A stretch of 64,000 nt of DNA. Origin: Microbacterium terrisoli. Its GTDB lineage: Bacteria > Actinomycetota > Actinomycetes > Actinomycetales > Microbacteriaceae. The number at the start of each line of letters is the position of its first letter. The first letter of the stretch is position 1. Of the stretch, positions 57,704 through 64,000 are shown one piece after another. Both the position numbers and the translations under genes were made by a program. The notes below the pieces were generated by a model. The model was given only the letters and a program-made list of their open reading frames with translations. It did not search any database and had not been told where the DNA came from. Location of the stretch: assembly GCF_030866805.1 (NCBI RefSeq), contig NZ_CP133019.1, positions 1,860,001 through 1,924,000 on the forward strand, given 5' to 3'.

Positions 57704-58902
57704 GTCGTGCGCTCCCCCACCGGCGCGACCGGCAGGCTCGCGCTGATCACGAACCCGCCGTCAGGCCGGGAGGCCGCCGCGAGGGTGCCTCCCATCGCCG
57801 CGACCCGTTCCCGCATGCCGGACAGGCCCCGGCCGCCGCTGGGAACAGAGGGCGACGCCGAAGCGGGTGCGCCGGCGGGGGCACTGTCCACCTCGATGTG
57901 CAGCATCCCCTCCGGACCGCGCCGGATCGACACGTCGGTCTCGACCGCTCCGGCGTGTTTGAGGACGTTCGTCAACCCCTCCTGCACGACCCGGTACCCG
58001 ACCAGCTGAACACCGTCGGAGATCTGCTCGACCGACTCGTCCAGGTGCAGTTGCACCGGAAGGCCGAGCGAGCGCATCTGCTCGCACATCGCCGGCACGT
58101 CCGCCAGAAGCGGCGGCGGTGCCGTGGGTGCGGCATCCGCGCTCTCATCGCCGAGCACCGCCAGGAGCGAGCGCAGTTCGGCCAGCGAGTCCTGGCCCAG
58201 CCGTTCGATGCGCTGCAGGGCGTCCAGTGCGACATCCGGGTCGCGCGCGCCCGCGAGTCGAGCACCGCCGGCCTGCACCACGATCACGGTGATCGTGTGT
58301 GAGATCACATCGTGCAAGTCACGTGCGATGCGCGTGCGTTCGCGCAGACGGGCCCGCTCTTCTGCGACCGCCCGCTCGGCGCTGGCCCGTTCCACGCGAC
58401 GGCGATAGGCCGCCCAGCTGCGCGTCAGCCGGCCGAGCAGGAACGCCGCGACGACGAGGAACGCGTTGGTGCCGATCGCTCCGGGGTCTCGCAGTTCCGC
58501 GAACTCCCACGGCAGCGCGACCATCGCGACAGCGCTCAGCGCCAGCCCGACCAGCGCCCATCGCAGCGGGCGATGCCGTGCGCACGAGTACAGCGCGCCA
58601 AGCCACACCGCGAACTCGTCCCAGTAGGTCAGCGACGTCGGATTCAGCAGCGGCGGCACGAACACCAGCGCCAGGATCGTCAACAGGACGATCAGCGGGT
58701 AACGGCGCCGGAATACCAGGGCGACACAGGCCAGCGCACCCGGTACGACCGCCGTCACCGGCGGTGCGTAGCCCACCGCCACGGAGAAGATCCCGGTGTA
58801 CACGTCCAGCAGCCCCAGCGCCAACAGGACCACCGGCGGCGTGAGGTCGTACACGACCGTTTCCCAGTGCCGCGCCCACCACCGGCGGTGATCCCCGTCC
58901 AT
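57700..58902 (-). CDS. Sensor histidine kinase, NarL-type partner (HisKA_3)
   Basis: 400 aa from the ATG at 58902, 6 nt after a TACCTT -10 box. N-terminal membrane domain with four to five helices (residues about 20-160), then dimerisation domain with phospho-His197 in TRIARDLHDVISHTITVIVV and HATPase_c with the N-box and G-box (VLKHAGAVETDVSIRRGPEG, GGRGLSGMRERVAAMGGTLA). Short extracytoplasmic loops suggest sensing within the membrane. Operon with the response regulator. Confidence 0.93.
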   Translation of the reverse strand: MDGDHRRWWARHWETVVYDLTPPVVLLALGLLDVYTGIFSVAVGYAPPVTAVVPGALACVALVFRRRYPLIVLLTILALVFVPPLLNPTSLTYWDEFAVWLGALYSCARHRPLRWALVGLALSAVAMVALPWEFAELRDPGAIGTNAFLVVAAFLLGRLTRSWAAYRRRVERASAERAVAEERARLRERTRIARDLHDVISHTITVIVVQAGGARLAGARDPDVALDALQRIERLGQDSLAELRSLLAVLGDESADAAPTAPPPLLADVPAMCEQMRSLGLPVQLHLDESVEQISDGVQLVGYRVVQEGLTNVLKHAGAVETDVSIRRGPEGMLHIEVDSAPAGAPASASPSVPSGGRGLSGMRERVAAMGGTLAAASRPDGGFVISASLPVAPVGERTT

Positions 58903-58908
58903 GGGCCA

Positions 58909-58914
58909 AAGGTA
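58909..58914 (-). promoter_or_regulatory. -10 box of the two-component operon, leaderless type
   Basis: TACCTT on the minus strand, then 6 nt, then ATG at 58902. Confidence 0.45.
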
Positions 58915-59071
58915 CGCCGTCAGGACGTTCCGCACCTCTGTCGGAGGTCGCACACGCATCCGTCTTCAGACAGAGCCACATCGGGACATCCCGCAGACGC
59001 GGCCGGCACGTGCCGCGCCCTACCGTGGGCCTGCACCGGCCGTCCGCGCCGGGACGACGAGGAGGAATCTC

Positions 59072-59788
59072 ATGGAATGGACACGGACGGATGCGGCACG
59101 GCGAAGGATCGTGGTCGTCGCATTGATCATCGGTCCGCTGCTCGCGGCGCTCTCGGCCGCCATCGGGCTCGGGACCGACGGCGGCGGGATGCGCGAGCAG
59201 TTCGCGAGCATGGGCGCCCACGCGCAGACGATCCTCGTGCAGGACGTGCTGGAGACAGCCGGGTTCCTCCTGGTGCTTGCGGCACTGGCCGGCGCGACCC
59301 AGGCGCTGCGGCTGCGCGGAGGGACGCTGGGCACGATCGGAGCGATTCTGGCGATTCTGGGCACTGCCGGATTCAGCATCTCGAACGCGACAGGGCTTGC
59401 GGTAGTCGCGCTGGCTCAGCAGCCGAATCAGGATGCCGCGTTCCAGACCGCGATGGCGCTGACCGACGACAGCGTCCTGGCCACGGCGGGCACGATGGGA
59501 TTCGTGCTGGAGCTTCTCGCACAGGCGGGCATGCTGCTGGTGATGATCGGACTGGTCCGGGCACGACTGGTCAGCGCGTGGGTGCTGACGCTGCCCGTGC
59601 TGGGGATCGCCGTCAACGCCATCGGGGGAATGATGGCGGCGACGCTCGTCGCAGATCTGCTGCTGTTGGCCGCCGGGATCTGGATCGCCGTCCGGATCGC
59701 TCGGTGCAGCCGGCAGCAGTGGCTCGGCAACGCCGGCGCTCAACCATCGCAGAAGGCATCCCCGCGGCTCGCCCGCTCGGCACGGTGA
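59072..59788 (+). CDS. Multi-pass membrane protein, divergent from the two-component system
   Basis: 238 aa from the ATG at 59072, with a strong GAGGAGG upstream. About six membrane helices (IVVVALIIGPLLAALSAAIG, LETAGFLLVLAALAGATQAL, GTIGAILAILGTAGFSISNA, VLELLAQAGMLLVMIGLVRA, LTLPVLGIAVNAIGGMMAAT, and a last one to about 210) and a charged tail. No family recognised with certainty. Its divergent position suggests control by the NarL-type regulator. Confidence 0.78.
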   Translation: MEWTRTDAARRRIVVVALIIGPLLAALSAAIGLGTDGGGMREQFASMGAHAQTILVQDVLETAGFLLVLAALAGATQALRLRGGTLGTIGAILAILGTAGFSISNATGLAVVALAQQPNQDAAFQTAMALTDDSVLATAGTMGFVLELLAQAGMLLVMIGLVRARLVSAWVLTLPVLGIAVNAIGGMMAATLVADLLLLAAGIWIAVRIARCSRQQWLGNAGAQPSQKASPRLARSAR

Positions 59789-59800
59789 GCGCAGCGGACG

Positions 59801-61651
<1,851 letters not shown>

Positions 61652-61660
61652 ATCCTTTCG

Positions 61661-61666
61661 ATTCTA
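61661..61666 (-). promoter_or_regulatory. -10 box of lepA, near-leaderless
   Basis: TAGAAT on the minus strand, 9 nt before the lepA ATG. Confidence 0.45.
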
Positions 61667-61701
61667 CGGGGCGGCCCGCGAGCCCCGAGCCGACCCGGTC
61701 G

Positions 61702-61707
61702 TAGCCT
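61702..61707 (+). promoter_or_regulatory. -10 box of the alpha/beta hydrolase gene, leaderless type
   Basis: TAGCCT, then 6 nt, then ATG at 61714. Confidence 0.5.
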
Positions 61708-61713
61708 GGGCGC

Positions 61714-62448
61714 ATGACCGTTCAGGTGGTGCTCGTCCACGGCATCCGCACCTCGGCCACCATGTGGCGCGCCCAGTGCGAACACCTCGCCGCCGGCGGC
61801 ATCCCGGCGCACGCGGTGGATCTTCCCGGCCACGGCACGCGCATGGACGAGCCGTTCCTGCTGGAGTCGGCGTTCGCGACCATCGAGGCGGCGGTGCAGG
61901 ATGCGGCGGCCCGCGGGCCGGTGCTCCTGGTCGGGCACTCCATGGGGGGACTGCTGTGCACGGCCTATGTGGGCGGCGAACAGGCACCGCCGGTGGCGGC
62001 GTTCATCGCCGCATCGTGCACGGCTCTGCCCCGCGGTGCTGGCCTTGCGGCCTACCGTCTGCTGGCGCGGGGCATGAACGCGCTGCCCGACCGAGGCCAG
62101 CGGCTGACCGACCGTGTGCTGGATGCGACGCTGCCGCCCGAGACCCGCGATGACTTCGGCGCCGGCGGATACGCGTACGCCGCGCAGGACACCGCGCTGG
62201 CGTCGCTGTCGGTGCTCGACCTCGTGGCCGCGCTGCGGCGCATCCGCATTCCGATGTGGTTCGTCAACGGTCAGTACGACCAGCTGCGCGCGAACGAGAA
62301 GCTGTTCACGAGCCTCGTGCCGCACGCCGAGCTGATCGTGGTGCCGCGCACGACCCACCTGGTGACGGCGATGCGGCCGCGGGTGTTCAACGCGGTGCTG
62401 GATCTGGCTCTTGCGACGATGAACGCTCACGCGCACGCCCCGACATGA
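61714..62448 (+). CDS. Alpha/beta hydrolase
   Basis: 244 aa. VVLVHGIRTSATMWRAQCEH gives the oxyanion region, nucleophile Ser76 in LLVGHSMGGLLCTAYVGG, acid Asp in MWFVNGQYDQLRANEKLF and His in VVPRTTHLVTAMRPR. Cytoplasmic, no signal. Resembles esterase/thioesterase-like members of the family; substrate unknown. Its last 62 bp overlap, tail to tail, the end of the MFS transporter gene on the other strand. Confidence 0.9.
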   Translation: MTVQVVLVHGIRTSATMWRAQCEHLAAGGIPAHAVDLPGHGTRMDEPFLLESAFATIEAAVQDAAARGPVLLVGHSMGGLLCTAYVGGEQAPPVAAFIAASCTALPRGAGLAAYRLLARGMNALPDRGQRLTDRVLDATLPPETRDDFGAGGYAYAAQDTALASLSVLDLVAALRRIRIPMWFVNGQYDQLRANEKLFTSLVPHAELIVVPRTTHLVTAMRPRVFNAVLDLALATMNAHAHAPT

Positions 62449-63667
62449 CGGCGCCGGCCGCCGACAGCACGGTGCTGACGATCAGCAGCAGCCAGAAGCC
62501 GCCCACCAGGGCGACCAGCGTCGCCCCGACCAGCGGTCCGACCAGCTGGCCGAGCGCCGCCGAGGTGTTCACCAGCCCCAGATCGCGTGCGTTGTCGTCG
62601 GGGTGCGGCAGCAGGTCGGTCGCGAACGCGAGCCCGACCGTCGAGAACGCACCGTAGCCCAGGCCCAGCACCGCGGCACCGATCATCGTCATCGTGAACG
62701 ACGGGGCTACCACGATCACGACCATGGACGCCGCCTGCACGAGCGCGGAGACGACCGTGAGCGAGCGCCGGGCCCCGGTGCGGTCGGACCACCAGCCGGC
62801 CAGGACCGAGGCTGCGACCACGAAGACGGTGTACACGACGATCACCAGCAGCAGGTTGTCTTCGGCTTCGGCCTTCTCCTGCCCCAACCCGTACATCAAG
62901 AAGAACAGGAACAGGGTGGTGGGCAGGGCGTTGCCCACGTTCGTGACGAATCTGCCCCACACCACCCACGCGAAATCACGATCGCGCAGCGACTCCCAGG
63001 GCAAGCCGCGACGCGCACCCGGCGGGTGGGCGGGCGCTGCCGACGGCTCGGCGGGCGGGTCGGGCAGCAGCGCCGCCGTCGCCGTGCCGACGATCGCGAT
63101 GAACACCGCCAGGGCGAGGTAGCCGGCGAACACGCTCAGGCCCAGCAGCACGACGGCACCGACGCCGACGACGATTCCGACGGCCTGCGACGAACTGGTG
63201 GCCGCAGCCGCTGCGCCGCGCTGCGATTCGGGCAGCTGGTCGGCGATCAGAGCGGTGAAGGCGGCCGAGGCCACCGCGATGCCGATCGAGACCCCCGTCC
63301 ACGCCAGCCCGATCAGCCACGGGCCCTGGGCGAGCCCGGTGAACACCAGACACACCGCGGTCAGTCCACTCGCGCCCACCGCCCACGGACGGCGGCGTCC
63401 CCACCGTGTGCGGGTGCGGTCCGACAGCGCCCCGGACAGGGGCCCGGCGATGACTCCGGCAAGGCCGCCGACGCCCAGGACGATGCCGGAGTAGACGACT
63501 CCGTAGACCCACGTGTCGCGCGCGCCGGGAGTGTCGAGCTGCGACGGCAGCAGCAGCTGCACGGGGGTCAGCTGCACGGTCCAGATCGCGAGCCAGGCGA
63601 GAGTGAACAGCACGAACCATCCGGCGCCGACCTTGGAGGCGCGTGCGGGCGATCCTGTTGACGTCAC
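62387..63667 (-). CDS. MFS transporter, probable sugar (beta-glucoside) uptake
   Basis: 426 aa from the GTG at 63667, twelve predicted helices. MFS signatures: GGLAGVIAGPLSGALSDRTR (loop 2-3 motif) with RTRWGRRRPWAVGASGL, and ASVLAGWWSDRTGARRSLTV at the second-half repeat. GTG overlaps the stop of the GH1 gene by 4 nt, so the two are translationally coupled; transport of the glycosidase's substrate is the simplest reading. The C-terminal basic tail is shared in sequence space with the convergent hydrolase gene. Confidence 0.9.
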   Translation of the reverse strand: MTSTGSPARASKVGAGWFVLFTLAWLAIWTVQLTPVQLLLPSQLDTPGARDTWVYGVVYSGIVLGVGGLAGVIAGPLSGALSDRTRTRWGRRRPWAVGASGLTAVCLVFTGLAQGPWLIGLAWTGVSIGIAVASAAFTALIADQLPESQRGAAAAATSSSQAVGIVVGVGAVVLLGLSVFAGYLALAVFIAIVGTATAALLPDPPAEPSAAPAHPPGARRGLPWESLRDRDFAWVVWGRFVTNVGNALPTTLFLFFLMYGLGQEKAEAEDNLLLVIVVYTVFVVAASVLAGWWSDRTGARRSLTVVSALVQAASMVVIVVAPSFTMTMIGAAVLGLGYGAFSTVGLAFATDLLPHPDDNARDLGLVNTSAALGQLVGPLVGATLVALVGGFWLLLIVSTVLSAAGAVMSGRARERSSSQEPDPAPR

Positions 63668-64000
63668 GGTCGTGCCCTTCCGATGAGCGACTTGTACCAC
63701 TCGAACGACGCCTTGGGGGTGCGCTCAGTCGTGCGGTGGTCGACGTGCACCAGTCCGAAGCGCTGCGTGAAGCCGTCGGCCCATTCGAAGTTGTCCAGCA
63801 GAGACCATACGGTGTACTCGTCCACGACCACACCCGCCTGGATCGCGTCGGCGACCGCTGCGATGTGCCCCGCCAGATACACGATGCGGTCCTCGTCCTG
63901 CACGCGGACGGCGTCGTCAGGTTCGGGGAACGACGCGCCGTTCTCGCCGATCACGATCCTCGGCATCCTCTCGCCGTATCGCGCGGCGAACTCGACGAGC
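63664..64000 (-). CDS. Glycoside hydrolase family 1 beta-glucosidase, N-terminus outside the window
   Basis: C-terminal 111 residues. GH1 hallmark: nucleophile Glu in RIVIGENGASF, then VVDEYTVWSLLDNFEWADGF with TQRFGLVHVD and RTPKASFEWYKSL, the standard C-terminal block. Retaining beta-glucosidase or relative; the exact sugar specificity is not readable here. The 5' part, including the acid/base Glu, lies beyond 64000. Operon with the MFS gene. Confidence 0.93.
   Translation of the reverse strand, partial: LVEFAARYGERMPRIVIGENGASFPEPDDAVRVQDEDRIVYLAGHIAAVADAIQAGVVVDEYTVWSLLDNFEWADGFTQRFGLVHVDHRTTERTPKASFEWYKSLIGRARP

Overview
The window is a chromosomal segment of a high-GC Gram-positive bacterium. 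Gene content and order point to Actinomycetota, most likely Microbacteriaceae and probably a Microbacterium-like organism. The basis is strong GC3 codon use, many GTG starts, actinobacterial marker families (SepH/DUF3071, DUF3000, DUF3093, DUF3159, DUF3710, DUF4193) and blocks whose order matches other actinobacteria (rpsD-alaS-ruvX-mltG; ruvC-ruvA-ruvB-yajC-secD-secF-relA; thrS-HIT; DUF3000-rnd; dut-DUF3710-DUF3159). It is dense core genome. I see no prophage, insertion sequence, integron, CRISPR array or rRNA operon, and no stretch over 300 bases without a gene.

Layout. 1-7,000: mltG (cut by the window edge), ruvX, alaS, a small membrane protein, rpsD and rarA, all minus strand. 7,000-9,420: small membrane protein, DUF349 protein and an AbiEi-like protein, plus strand. 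9,400-18,700: minus-strand block of relA, secF, secD, yajC, ruvB, ruvA, ruvC, yebC and a DUF1697 gene. 18,770-22,570: vitamin B6 locus, with pdxT and pdxS divergent from the MocR-type regulator pdxR and pyridoxal kinase pdxY. 22,580-27,070: HIT protein, thrS with an upstream short leader ORF, an ACT-domain protein and an acyltransferase. 27,280-27,850: four tRNA genes. 27,860-30,330: DoxX-like and SnoaL-like genes divergent from an ECF41-type sigma factor, then an orphan MazF-like gene. 30,370-37,400: amt, zapE, sseA-sufE, a hydrolase, DUF3000 and RNase D. 37,480-46,380: thiolase and FadB (fatty-acid oxidation), a membrane protein, dxs and acnA. 46,500-51,750: DUF3159, DUF3710, dut, DUF3093, DUF4193, sepH and a phosphodiesterase. 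51,800-61,650: topoisomerase subunit A, hemW, DUF1990, an IclR regulator, a two-component system with a divergent membrane protein, and lepA. 61,700-64,000: a hydrolase, an MFS transporter and a GH1 glycosidase cut by the edge.

The genes form coherent functions: Holliday-junction processing (ruvC, ruvAB, rarA), Sec secretion (secD, secF, yajC), pyridoxal phosphate supply (pdxST, pdxR, pdxY), stringent response (relA), central carbon and fat metabolism (acnA, fadA/fadB-like), isoprenoid precursors (dxs) and beta-glucoside use (MFS plus GH1).

The most interesting signals are regulatory. Two identical back-to-back CCTCACA-N16-CGTC elements lie between the ECF41 sigma gene and the DoxX/SnoaL pair. 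A 20-codon leader ORF with a leaderless-type promoter sits just upstream of thrS. A LexA-like box overlaps a separate ruvA promoter. A 23-bp direct repeat plus inverted repeat lies between pdxS and pdxR, and a perfect 24-bp palindrome lies upstream of acnA. At least eleven starts sit 6-7 nt downstream of a TANNNT -10 box, so leaderless transcripts are probably common here. Most CDS calls are secure; most operator calls are inference from sequence pattern only.
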